A DNA stretch of 64,000 bases from JACVRW01 sp963771715 (GTDB taxonomy: Bacteria > Actinomycetota > Thermoleophilia > Solirubrobacterales > Thermoleophilaceae). The notes below the pieces were generated by a model that ran no database searches, was not told the DNA's origin, and was given only the letters and a program-made list of their open reading frames with translations. Positions within the stretch are counted from its first letter, which is position 1, and each line of letters begins with the position of its first letter. Shown here piece by piece: positions 19,134-28,400 of this stretch. Made by a program: the position numbers and the translations under genes. The stretch lies in assembly GCA_963771715.1 (NCBI GenBank), contig CAVYUQ010000023.1, positions 139,998-203,997 on the forward strand, written 5' to 3'.

Positions 19134-20816
19134 TTGAAGAGCATCCCCCCCGAGCGCCGACGGCGCCTAACCCACCGCGCTTTCCCAGCGTTGGGCGGGC
19201 TCGCCGCGGTCTCGATGGTGGCCGGCGCAATGGTCGGGTCGACCGCCAAGTCGACCTCCGAGCGGGTGGCCGGGGACTTCGCCGAGGCGTGGGAGCGCGG
19301 CGACCTGCGCGAGATGCATGACCTGCTGAGCGAGTCCGCGAGCGAGCGTGTTCCGATCGCGCGATTCCGGCGCGCCTACCGGCGGGCGGCCGCCACGGCC
19401 ACCATGACCGCCCTCGAGGCAGGCGAGACCGAGGGTGTGCGCGACGGTGAGGTGACGGTGCCGGTGGTGGTCGACACTCGCGTGTTCGGACAGCTGCGCG
19501 GCGACCTGCGCGTGCCGGTCTCGGGCGAGTCGGTGGACTGGACTCCGCGGCTCGTGTTCCCGGAGCTGCGACGGGGCGAGCGCTTCAGGCGCATCAGCAT
19601 GCCGCCGGTCCGGGCGACGCTGCGCTCGCGCGACGGCAAGGTCCTGGCCGAGGGCCCCGCGGACGAGCGCACCTCACCGCTCGTGGGGATCGCCGACTCG
19701 ATCGCCGGGCAGATGGAGCCGCAGGAGAGCGCGGAGGAGCGCAGGGCCCTCTATGCCCGCGGCTTCCCGCTCGACTGGCCGGTGGGGCAGACCGGCCTCG
19801 AGGAGGTCTTCGAGAAGCGCCTGCGCGGCCGCCCGGGTGGCGAGCTCGTGGCGGGCAACCGGGTGCTGGCCCGAGCCCGTCCGCGTGCCGCCCCGGCGAT
19901 CCAGACCACGATCCACACGGGCCTCCAGGAGGCCGCCGTGGTCGGGCTCGCCGGCAGGCTGGGCGGCGTCGCGGCCCTCGATCCGCGCAACGGCGAGATC
20001 CGCGCCCTCGCCGGCATCGCCTTCTCGGCGCCGCAGCCGCCCGGCTCGACGTTCAAGCTCGTGACCACCGCCGCCGCGCTCGAGCGGGGACTGGTGAAGC
20101 CCTCGACCGAGTTCCCCGTCGAGACGCACGCGATCATCGACGGCGTCGAGCTCGAGAACGCCAACGGCGAGTTCTGCGGCGGCAGCTTCCGCAACTCGTT
20201 CGCGCACTCGTGCAACTCGGTGTTCGCCCCGCTCGGGCTGAAGATCGGCGCGCCCGAGCTGGTGGAGGTGGCCGAGCGCTTCGGCTGGAACGCGCCGGCC
20301 ACGATCCCGGGCGAGGTGCCGAGCACGCTCCCGCCGGCCGCCGAGATCGATACGCCGCTCGAGCTGGCCTCCACGGCGATCGGGCAGTTCGAGACGCTCG
20401 CCACTCCGCTTCAGATGGCGTCGGTGGCCCAGACGATCGCCAGCCGCGGCGTGCGCCACCCGCCCACGCTGAGCGCCCGCCGGCGCCCGCAGGGCGGGCG
20501 CGTGATCTCGCGCCGCATCGCCCGCACGATCGGCTCCCTGATGGTGGACGTCGTGGCCTACGGCACGGGCACCGCGGCGGCCATCCCGGGCGTGCGCGTG
20601 GCCGGCAAGACCGGCACGGCCGAGCTCGAGGACACGCGCGACCCCGAGACCGGCGAGACGCTTCCGCCCGATCCCACCAACACCGACGCCTGGTTCACCG
20701 CCTACGCGCCCGCGCAGCGGCCACGGATCGTGGTGGCGGTGATGCTGGTGCGAGCGGGCGCCGGCGGCGCGACCGCCGCGCCGGCCGCGCGTGTGGTGCT
20801 CGACGCCGCGCTCTAG
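19134..20816 (+). CDS. Penicillin-binding transpeptidase (class B, PbpA/MecA-like N-terminal domain)
   Basis: About 560 residues, membrane-anchored by one helix (ALGGLAAVSMVAGAMVG). An NTF2-like domain (residues 40-140, as in MecA/PBP2a) is followed by a dimerisation region and the transpeptidase domain. Active-site motifs are SxxK in PGSTFKLV, SxN in HSCNSVF and KTG in AGKTGTAEL, so it should crosslink peptidoglycan and bind beta-lactams. The start is uncertain: TTG 19134 precedes a basic run and the membrane helix; ATG 19035 would run into the divergent MarP-like gene, and ATG 19216 would truncate the helix. Its stop overlaps the next, convergent gene by four bases. Confidence 0.85.
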   Translation: MKSIPPERRRRLTHRAFPALGGLAAVSMVAGAMVGSTAKSTSERVAGDFAEAWERGDLREMHDLLSESASERVPIARFRRAYRRAAATATMTALEAGETEGVRDGEVTVPVVVDTRVFGQLRGDLRVPVSGESVDWTPRLVFPELRRGERFRRISMPPVRATLRSRDGKVLAEGPADERTSPLVGIADSIAGQMEPQESAEERRALYARGFPLDWPVGQTGLEEVFEKRLRGRPGGELVAGNRVLARARPRAAPAIQTTIHTGLQEAAVVGLAGRLGGVAALDPRNGEIRALAGIAFSAPQPPGSTFKLVTTAAALERGLVKPSTEFPVETHAIIDGVELENANGEFCGGSFRNSFAHSCNSVFAPLGLKIGAPELVEVAERFGWNAPATIPGEVPSTLPPAAEIDTPLELASTAIGQFETLATPLQMASVAQTIASRGVRHPPTLSARRRPQGGRVISRRIARTIGSLMVDVVAYGTGTAAAIPGVRVAGKTGTAELEDTRDPETGETLPPDPTNTDAWFTAYAPAQRPRIVVAVMLVRAGAGGATAAPAARVVLDAAL

Positions 20817-21370
20817 ATGTCCAGCTCGACGGTGAGGTGGTCCTCGCCCTCGCCGTGGATCTCCAGCTCGAGCGGCCGGTACTCGGTGTTCTGGAGGGGG
20901 AGCCTGAACAGCAGCATCGAGCCGGCGCTCGGCCCGAGCTGGGCGACGCTGCCGGTCTCAGGGATGCACTCCTTCGGCAGCAGCTCGCCCGCGTGGTACG
21001 CGAACTGGTTGTCCTCCGGCAGCTCCTCGGGCTCGAACTCGTTGCCCTGGGCGTCCATGATGCTGAAGCGGTCGACCGTCTGCTGCGTGTCCTTCGAGTG
21101 GTTGCACACCTGGATGAACACGCCGTAGAGCGTCTCGTCCTTCTTGGCCTCGGGGCCGTCGAAGTAGGCGTCGTCCGGCGGCACCTTGGTGTTGAGCTGC
21201 CGGGTGATGAAGACGTTGTAGTCCACGCCGTCGAGCTCCAGCGCGAGGCCCTCGCGCGCCGGCTCGTCGACCCCCTGCTCCTCGTCCTTGTTGCCGCAGG
21301 CGGCGGGGCCGCCCGCGAGCGCGGCGAGACAGAGCAGCATCAGGAGGCGACGCGGCATGCGGGCGGGCAT
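20813..21370 (-). CDS. Lipoprotein with DUF4352-like domain
   Basis: A 185-residue lipoprotein: basic start MPARMPRRLLMLLCLAAL, then a lipobox ending at GPAACGN (Cys near residue 25). The rest is a beta-sandwich with VNHS-like features of DUF4352 (GVFIQVCNHSKDTQQTVDRF) and late LPLQNTEYRPLELEIH. Such domains are common in secreted actinobacterial and firmicute lipoproteins; no enzymatic residue is visible. Convergent with the penicillin-binding protein, sharing its last four bases. Confidence 0.75.
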   Translation of the reverse strand: MPARMPRRLLMLLCLAALAGGPAACGNKDEEQGVDEPAREGLALELDGVDYNVFITRQLNTKVPPDDAYFDGPEAKKDETLYGVFIQVCNHSKDTQQTVDRFSIMDAQGNEFEPEELPEDNQFAYHAGELLPKECIPETGSVAQLGPSAGSMLLFRLPLQNTEYRPLELEIHGEGEDHLTVELDI

Positions 21371-21384
21371 ATTAGCTCCGGCCT

Positions 21385-21942
21385 TCAGTGCTCCGGCTGG
21401 CGGGCCGGGTCCATGCCGTGGTGGGCGCCGAACCTCGGTGCCTTCTCGGGTTCGTAGCCCGCGATCGAGACCCGCTTGAGCGGCTTCTTCTGCGGCTCCT
21501 CGAAGATCGCGCGCAGGCGGTCAAGCGACTTGCGCGTCTTGCGGCGAACCCAGCCCGCGGCGCCGATCTCCCTGAAGCGGTCGACCATCGTCGCCGGTTC
21601 GCCGAAGGTCGTGAGCTCCACGCGCGTGACCCCCGCCGACTCGCGCGTGAAGTCGTAGACCGCCACCGAGCGGTTGCGGCCGCGGCGCCCGACGCGGACC
21701 TCCTCGATGATGCGCCGCGGGCGATCCGCCTCGGTGATCGTGAGCTCCGCGTACTGATTCGACATCGGGGCATTGAGCCGGAAGCGGGCCGCGGCACCGA
21801 CCCCGACAGGGTCCACCCGGGCGAGCCGGTAGTCGTCCATGAAGTGGTCGGTGTACGCGGGCCGGGCGGCGAGATCGTTCACGAAGTCGAATACGTCCTC
21901 GCGCGGCGCCGAGATGGTGATCGAGACGGTGACCTCGCGCAT
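21385..21942 (-). CDS. SRPBCC (START-like) family protein
   Basis: A 185-residue soluble protein of the helix-grip fold: MREVTVSITISAPREDVFDFVNDL is the typical first strand and helix, followed by paired strands (AELTITEADRPRRIIEEV) and a long last helix near residue 130. Members bind hydrophobic ligands or act as cyclases; the ligand is unknown. A charged, lysine-rich tail (EPQKKPLKRVSIAGYEPEKA) extends past the domain. It starts 32 bases after the small zinc-ribbon gene on the same strand and ends 15 bases before the start of the lipoprotein gene, so the three may be transcribed together. Confidence 0.75.
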   Translation of the reverse strand: MREVTVSITISAPREDVFDFVNDLAARPAYTDHFMDDYRLARVDPVGVGAAARFRLNAPMSNQYAELTITEADRPRRIIEEVRVGRRGRNRSVAVYDFTRESAGVTRVELTTFGEPATMVDRFREIGAAGWVRRKTRKSLDRLRAIFEEPQKKPLKRVSIAGYEPEKAPRFGAHHGMDPARQPEH

Positions 21943-21974
21943 GCGCGCGCCATCGTACCTGCCGGGCTAAGGAC

Positions 21975-22217
21975 CTAGGCGGCGCGGCGCACGACCGCGA
22001 GCCGGCGCTCGCTCGCGTGCACGCGCTCGCTGCGCACCGCGCGCCGCCGATCCTCGGGAAGGCCGGCGAAGCAGAGGTCGCAGAGCATGCGCCCGCCGTC
22101 GAGCTCGTGCATGCGCTCCCCGGCGAGCGGAGTGCGGCGGCACTGGCCACACGAGGCGTCCGCCTGGGCGAGCGTTCCGATGCTGCTGCGGACGAGCATG
22201 GCGGCAAGGTCGGGCAT
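21975..22217 (-). CDS. Small four-cysteine zinc-ribbon protein
   Basis: An 80-residue protein. CGQC (near residue 23) and CDLC (near residue 46), about 20 residues apart, form a four-cysteine ribbon likely to hold zinc; a positively charged tail (RRAVRSERVHASERRLAVVRRAA) could contact nucleic acid. ATG 22217 is preferred over an upstream start because the extra residues have no ribbon-like character. Function unknown. Divergent from the FHA gene, which also has a zinc ribbon. Confidence 0.6.
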   Translation of the reverse strand: MPDLAAMLVRSSIGTLAQADASCGQCRRTPLAGERMHELDGGRMLCDLCFAGLPEDRRRAVRSERVHASERRLAVVRRAA

Positions 22218-22336
22218 GGAAATTTGTTCGGATTCCGGCGCAGAAATCCTGCAATGGCGAAAAAAGCCCGCTATTAGCGTCTGTTTCACTTGGCGAGCTC
22301 GTATCTACCGATACCATCCAGTGCCCCCACCCCCCT

Positions 22337-22342
22337 GAGGAG
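22337..22342 (+). promoter_or_regulatory. Strong ribosome-binding site of the FHA gene
   Basis: GAGGAG lies nine bases before ATG 22352 and fixes that start. It is one of the few clear Shine-Dalgarno sites in the window. Confidence 0.8.
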
Positions 22343-22351
22343 AGAAACGAA

Positions 22352-22912
22352 ATGGAAGCCTTCAACGCCGGCACGCTTGCTGGTGCCGGGTCCTTTCGAT
22401 GTGACTCCTGCGGTTTCGGCATCGCGCTTCAAGAACGTGACCAGGTCCCTTCCTGCCCCGAGTGCGGGGGTGTGAGCTTCCGCCGCTCGTCCCTGTTCGG
22501 AGACGAGATCCGGCGGCCTCTGCGTCACGACGTGGAGGGGGTGCCCGACTGGCTCGAAGAGGCTCGCGACGCGCTGGTCCGCGAGGGCGACTACCTGGCC
22601 TTCGAGGACGACGAGCGGGTGCGCGTGTTCCCGCTCCAGGACGGGTGGACACGGATAGGCCGAAGCCTGTCGGCACACGTGCGCTTCGACGACCCGACCG
22701 TCTCCCGCCGGCACGCGCTCCTCTACCGCGACGGCAGCGGGGCACGCATCCTCGACGACCGCAGCCTGAACGGCGTCTTCCGCAACGGGGATCGCGTCGA
22801 GCTTGCGGAGCTCGAGGACGGCGACGAGATCTCGATCGGCCGCTTCAGCCTCTACTTCGTGAGCCTGGTGGGCTCGAAGTCAGCTCCCGCAAGCCCTCTT
22901 CACGCGTCTTGA
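22352..22912 (+). CDS. FHA-domain protein with N-terminal zinc ribbon
   Basis: A 186-residue soluble protein. Residues 17-40 form a rubredoxin-like ribbon (CDSCG ... CPECG). The C-terminal FHA domain shows the phosphothreonine-binding signature: TRIGRSLSAHVRF, VSRRHALLYR and LDDRSLNGVFRNG, ending DGDEISIGRFSLYF. FHA domains recognise phosphothreonine, usually partners of Ser/Thr kinases, none of which is in this window. The middle (residues 55-90) is acidic. Its last 68 bases overlap, antisense, the 3' end of the epimerase gene. Confidence 0.9.
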   Translation: MEAFNAGTLAGAGSFRCDSCGFGIALQERDQVPSCPECGGVSFRRSSLFGDEIRRPLRHDVEGVPDWLEEARDALVREGDYLAFEDDERVRVFPLQDGWTRIGRSLSAHVRFDDPTVSRRHALLYRDGSGARILDDRSLNGVFRNGDRVELAELEDGDEISIGRFSLYFVSLVGSKSAPASPLHAS

Positions 22913-23841
22913 CGGGCACATAGCCGAGCTCGCGCCGCGCGCGCGAGATGTCGAGTGTGCATTCCTGCGACGACACCCAGACGGTGAAGCGCGTGAGCGG
23001 GGGCGACCCGGGGCGCTTGAGGAGCCGCCAAATCCGCTCGCCCGCCGCGGCCGCCGCGCGGACGACGCCCGCCGGTACGGACTTGTCGGGGATCGTCACG
23101 CCCTGCGTGCCCACCCACCGGGTGATGAAGTCGCGGAACTCGATCGGCTCGCCGTCCGTGACGAAGTAGACGCCGCCGGCGGGCGCCTTCGTGGCCGCCA
23201 GCCATAGGCCCTCGACCGTGTTGTCGATGTGGGTGGTGGCCGTAAGCTGGCGGCCGCCGCCGATCCAGCGGAAGCGGCCCGAGCGGATCATCTCGATGAT
23301 CTGGGGCAGCAGCGTGGTGTCGCCGCGGCCCCAGACGAAGCGCGGCCGGACGACGACCGTCTCGAGCCCGTCCCCGTTCGCGGCGCGCACGAGTCGCTCG
23401 GCCTTGGCCTTCGACGAGGAGTAGAGAGCCACGGAGTCGGGGCGCAGCGGCGCCTCCTCGTCCACGTTCACGAGCGGCTGGCCGGCCATCAGAGCCGCCT
23501 CGGTGCCCACGTGCACGAGGCGGCGCACGCCGGCGTCGCGGCAGGCATCGATCACGTTCTTCGTCCCGCGCACGTTGAGCCGCTCGAAGTCCGCGGGGTC
23601 TCCCCAGTCCTCCACCTTCGCGGCGGCGTGGAACGCCAGCTCGCAGCCCTCGGCACCTGCTCGCAGCGAGTCGCGGTCGTCGAGGTCGCCGCTCACCGGC
23701 TCGGCGCCGAGCTCGCGCACGCGCTCGGCCGCCGCGCTCGGAGCGAGCGAGCGCGCGCACCTCCCAACCCTCGGAGCGGAGGCGCTCGATCAGGGCGCCT
23801 CCGATGAAGCCCGATCCTCCTGTGACGAACGCCCGAGTCAC
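22845..23841 (-). CDS. NAD-dependent epimerase/dehydratase, extended SDR (frame broken once)
   Basis: About 331 residues. The nucleotide-binding motif TGGSGFIGGAL is near residue 8; the active site YxxxK is YSSSK in SVALYSSSKAKAERLV, with upstream VHVGTEAAL in the serine position. The general form is that of 3-beta-hydroxysteroid dehydrogenase-like or sugar-nucleotide epimerases; the substrate is not evident. The frame changes at about 23728-23740 (one surplus base), homology resuming at VRELGAEPVSGDLDDRD. GTG start at 23841. It follows gltD by 18 bases and may be read through from that operon. Confidence 0.8.
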
Positions 23842-23859
23842 GGCGCCGACGCTAGCGAG

Positions 23860-25428
23860 TCAGCGCTCGTCGCGGGGGCCGGTCCAGAAGGCGTCGCCCA
23901 CCGTGACGGTGCGCGCTATCTCAGCCTGGTGGCGGAGCGAGTGCGGGTCGCCGTCCTCGTAGGCGAACATCGCCTCGGCGGAGATGCGCCGCACCTCGCC
24001 CGAGCCGCCGAGGTACTGGTCCACGACGCGGGCGCAGCGGCGCCCCTCGGCGATCGCGGTGACCACGAGCGACTGGCCCGTGCGGGCATCGCCGCATGCG
24101 AACACGCCCTCCACCTTGGTGCCGTAGACGGCGGCCTTCACGTTTCCGCGCCGGTCGAGGTCGAGCCGCAGTTCCTCCACCGCGCCCTCGTGCTCCGGGT
24201 GGTCGAAGCCGATCGCTATCAGCACGAGGTCGGCGCGCTCCTCGAAGTCGCTGCCGGCGATGGCGTGCAGGTCGCGCGACGATGTGCCCTCCACGCGCCT
24301 GCCGATAACGCCGCTCACGCGCCCGTCGACGCCGCGAAGCCCGGTCACCTGCGTGCCGAAGCGGCGGTCGCCGCCCTCGTCGAGCGCGTAGGTGGTGGTG
24401 GTGCGCTTGGGCGGCAGCGGCCAGGGCGTGCCGGGCGGCCGGCCGCTCGCGGGGAGCTGCGGGTAGACGTCGAGCAGCAGCACGTCCTCGGCGCCCTCGC
24501 GCAGCGCGTTCGATATGCAGTCCATCCCGGTGTCGCCGCCGCCCACCACGACCACGCGCTTGCCCTCCGCGCTGATCACCCGGCCGGGCGGCGTCTGGCG
24601 GAACGGGCGCCCCTCCCCGGCGGCCACCGCGCGGTTGCGCTGGTAGAGGTACTCCATGGCGTAGTGCACGCCGGTGAGCTCGCGGCCCGGCACCTCGAGG
24701 TCGCGATGCACGCGCGAGCCGATCGCCACCACCACGGCGTCGTGGTCGCGGCGAAGCTCGTCGGCGCTCACGTCGCGGCCCACGTCCACGTCGTAGCGGA
24801 ACTCGATTCCCTCCTCCGCGAGCAGGTTCACGCGCCTGTCGATGATCCACTTCTCCAGCTTGGCGTCGGGTACGCCGAAGCGCAGCAGCCCGCCGGGCCC
24901 CTCGTCGCGCTCGTAGACCGTGACGCTGTGCCCGAGCTTGTTGAGCTCGTCGGCCACGGCGAGCCCCGCGGGCCCGGAGCCGATCACGGCGACGGTGCGG
25001 TCCGTGCGGACCTCCGGCGGGTCCGGGACGATCCAGCCCTCCTCGAAGCCGCGCGTGACGATCGCGAGCTCGATCTGCTCGATTGTGACCGCGTCGTCGT
25101 TGATGTCGAGCACGCAGGCCGACTCGCACGGCGCCGGGCAGATCAGCCCGGTGAACTCGGGGAAGTTGTTCGTGGCGTGCAGCTTCGTGAGCGCGTCGCG
25201 CCAGTGGTCGCGATAGACGAGGTCGTTCCAGTCCGGGATCAGGTTCCCGAGCGGGCAGCCCTCGTGGCAGAACGGCACGCCGCAGTCCATGCAGCGTGCG
25301 CCCTGGTCGCGCAGGGTGCGGTCGTCCGGAAGCGAGAAGTACTGCCGGTAGTCGCCGATCCGCTCAGCGGGATCGCGCTTCTCGAAACCGACCCGCTCGA
25401 GGCGGAGGAAGGCGCCCAGCTCGCCCAT
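23860..25428 (-). CDS. gltD: Glutamate synthase, small (beta) subunit
   Basis: A 522-residue iron-sulfur flavoprotein that passes electrons from NADPH to the large subunit. The N-terminal cysteine-rich part has CMDCGVPFCHEGCPLGN near residue 48 and CPAPCESACV near residue 95, binding [4Fe-4S] clusters. The FAD site is AVIGSGPAGLAVADEL, and the NADPH site VVVVGGGDTGMDC. Length and order match GltD. The ATG lies two bases after the gltB stop, so the subunits are coupled. The typical C-terminal motif VFACGDARTGQSLV is present. Confidence 0.95.
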   Translation of the reverse strand: MGELGAFLRLERVGFEKRDPAERIGDYRQYFSLPDDRTLRDQGARCMDCGVPFCHEGCPLGNLIPDWNDLVYRDHWRDALTKLHATNNFPEFTGLICPAPCESACVLDINDDAVTIEQIELAIVTRGFEEGWIVPDPPEVRTDRTVAVIGSGPAGLAVADELNKLGHSVTVYERDEGPGGLLRFGVPDAKLEKWIIDRRVNLLAEEGIEFRYDVDVGRDVSADELRRDHDAVVVAIGSRVHRDLEVPGRELTGVHYAMEYLYQRNRAVAAGEGRPFRQTPPGRVISAEGKRVVVVGGGDTGMDCISNALREGAEDVLLLDVYPQLPASGRPPGTPWPLPPKRTTTTYALDEGGDRRFGTQVTGLRGVDGRVSGVIGRRVEGTSSRDLHAIAGSDFEERADLVLIAIGFDHPEHEGAVEELRLDLDRRGNVKAAVYGTKVEGVFACGDARTGQSLVVTAIAEGRRCARVVDQYLGGSGEVRRISAEAMFAYEDGDPHSLRHQAEIARTVTVGDAFWTGPRDER

Positions 25429-25430
25429 AT

Positions 25431-28400
25431 TTAGATCGCGCCTCCGGCGGCGTAGCCGGGCGTTGCGGCGGGCCCGGCCGCGGCGGCGGCCACCTCGGCC
25501 TCGCCCTCCGCGGCGAGCTGCTCGGCCAGCGCGCGCTTGTAGTCGTGCGGCATCACCTTGACGATCTTGTTGAGCGCCGTGTGCCAGTCGTCGAGCAGGC
25601 GGGCGGCCACCGGCGACCCGGTGCGCTCGCGGTGCTCCTCGACCCAGCCGCGCAGCTCGTCGCTCTCGTCCGGGGAGATGGCGTCGAAGCCCACCAGCTC
25701 GGTGTTGCAGCGCGCGCGGAAGCCGCCGTCGGCGTCGTGGACGTAGGCGATGCCGCCGCTCATCCCGGCGGCGAAGTTGAGCCCCGTGGGGCCGAGCACC
25801 AACACGCGGCCGCCGGTCATGTACTCGCAGCCGTGGTCGCCGACGCCCTCGACGACGGTGATGGCGCCGGAGTTGCGGACCGCGAAGCGCTCGCCGGCCA
25901 GGCCGCGGAAGAAGGCGCGGCCCGAGGTGGCGCCGTAGAGGACGGTGTTGCCGACGATCACGTTGTGCTCGGCCGCGAAGGTGGCGTCGGCAGGCGGGCG
26001 GACCACGATCGTGCCGCCGGAGAGCCCCTTGCCGCAGTAGTCGTTCGCGTCGCCGTGAAGCACAAGCTCGACACCGCGCGCGAGCCAGGCCCCGAAGCTC
26101 TGGCCCGCCGAGCCCGTGAGGCGAACCTCGACGCTGCCGTCGGGCAGGCCGTTCTCGCCGTGCACGCGTGCGATCTCGCCCGAGAGCAGGCCGCCCACGG
26201 CGCGGTTCTTGTTCTCGATCCGGCGCTCCAGGCGAACGGGCCGGCCGTCCTCGATGGCCGGGCGGCAGAGCTGGAGCAGGTCCACGTCGATCGAGTCGTA
26301 GAGCACCGGGTCGGGACGCCGCACGCAGCGGCGCGGCGCGTCGGGCTCCACGTTGTCGGGCACGGACAGCAGCGGCGACAGGTCGATCCCCTGGGCCTTC
26401 CAGTGCTCGACCGCGTCGTTCGTCTGGAGCAGCTCGGTGCGCCCGATCAGCTCCTCGATGCTGCGCACGCCGAGCCGGGCCATGATGCGGCGCGCCTCCT
26501 CGGCCACCATGAACAGGTAGTTCACGACGTGCTCCGGCTGGCCGTCGAAGCGCGCCCGCAGCTCCGGGTCCTGGGTGGCCACGCCCACCGGGCAGGTGTT
26601 GAGGTGGCAGACGCGCATCATCACGCAGCCGAGCGCGATCAGCGGAGCGGTGGAGAAGCCGTACTCGTCGGCGCCGAGGATGGCGGCCACCACCACGTCG
26701 CGGCCGGTGCGCATCTGGCCGTCGGCCTCCACCAGGATGCGCGAGCGCAGGTCGTTGCGCAGCAGCGTCTGCTGGGTCTCGGCGATGCCGATCTCCCACG
26801 GGATGCCGGCGTGCTGGATCGAGGCCTGGGGCGAGGCGCCGGTGCCGCCGTCGTGGCCGGCGATCACCACGTGGTCGGCGTTCGCCTTGGCCACGCCGGC
26901 CGCCACGGTGCCGACGCCGACCTCGGAGACGAGCTTCACGGATATGCGAGCGCGCGGGTTGGCGCAGCGCAGGTCGTAGATCAGCTGCTTGAGGTCCTCG
27001 ATCGAGTAGATGTCGTGGTGGGGCGGCGGCGAGATCAGGCCAACCCCTGGCGTGGAGTGGCGCAGGCGCGCGATGTAGCGGTCGACCTTGTGGCCGGGCA
27101 GCTGGCCGCCCTCGCCCGGCTTCGCGCCCTGGGCGACCTTGATCTGGAGCTCGTCAGCGTTCACGAGGTAGTGCACGGTCACGCCGAAGCGGCCCGATGC
27201 CACCTGCTTGATCGAGGAGCGGCGGTCGTCGCCGAAGCGCGCCGGGTCCTCCCCGCCCTCGCCGGTGTTCGACTTGCCGCCGAGGCGGTTCATCCCCGCG
27301 GCGAGCGTCTCGTGCGCCTCCGGTGAAAGCGCGCCGAGCGACATGCCGCCCGACTTGAAGCGCTTCACGATCTCGACGGCGGGCTGCACCTCGTCGAGCG
27401 GCACGGGCTCCGGCGCCTCCCTGAAGCGCAGCAGGCCGCGCAGCGACGACTTCGGCACGGCCACCTCGTTCACGTAGGTGGCGAAGCGCTCGTAGGCATC
27501 GGCGCCGCCCTCCTCGCGGGCGGCCTGCTGGAGCGTGGCGATCGTCTCGGGGTTCCAGCCGTGGAACTCGCCGTCGCGGCGCCAGGCGTAGATCCCGCCG
27601 GGCGGCAGCAGCTCGGAGCTGGCCGCCGGGTACGCGCGCGCGTGACGGTCGAGGCACTCCCAGGCGAGCACGTTGATCCCGACCCCGCCGACCCGCGACG
27701 CCGTGCCGGTGAAGTGGCGGTCCACGAGCTCCCGCTCGAGCCCGACCGCCTCGAAGATCTGGGCGCCGGTATAGGAGCGGACGGTGGAGATCCCCATCTT
27801 CGAGAGGATCTTCAGCAGGCCCTTGCCGACGGCCTTGATGGTGCGGCTCACGGCCTCGTCGGGCGGCATGCCCTCCGGCAGGCGCCCCTCGCGGTGGAGC
27901 GCGTACAGCGACTCGAACATCACGTACGGGTTCACCGCCGCGGCGCCGTAGCCGATCAGGCAGGCCACGTGGTGGATCTCTTTCGCCTGGCCGGTCTCCA
28001 CGATCAGACCGCTCTGGAGGCGCGTGCCCTCGCGGACCAGGTGGTTGTGCACCGCCGCGGTGGCGAGCATGGCCGGCATCGGGACGCGCTCGGCGCCGAG
28101 GTTCCGGTCCGAGAGCACGATGATGTTCACGCCGCGCTCGATCAGCTCGGAGGCCTCGTCGCAGATCTCCTCGAGCCGCTGTTCCATCCCAAGCGCGCCC
28201 TGCGCGGCGGGCCAGGTCATGTCGATCGTGCGCGCCTCGAACACGCTGTGGTCCACCTGGCGGAGCTTCTCGAGCTCGGTGCTGCGCAGCAGCGGCTGCG
28301 GCATCACGAGCTGGTGGCAGTGGTCGGGCGTCTCGCCGAGCAGGTTGATCTCCGGGCCGATCACGGCCTCGAGGCTCATCACGATCGACTCGCGGATTGG

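Noticed and set aside
23860..26799. A 979-residue gltD extended upstream
   Set aside because: The first 460 residues are the antiframe of gltB and look like random GC-rich translation; the true start is ATG 25428, two bases after the gltB stop.
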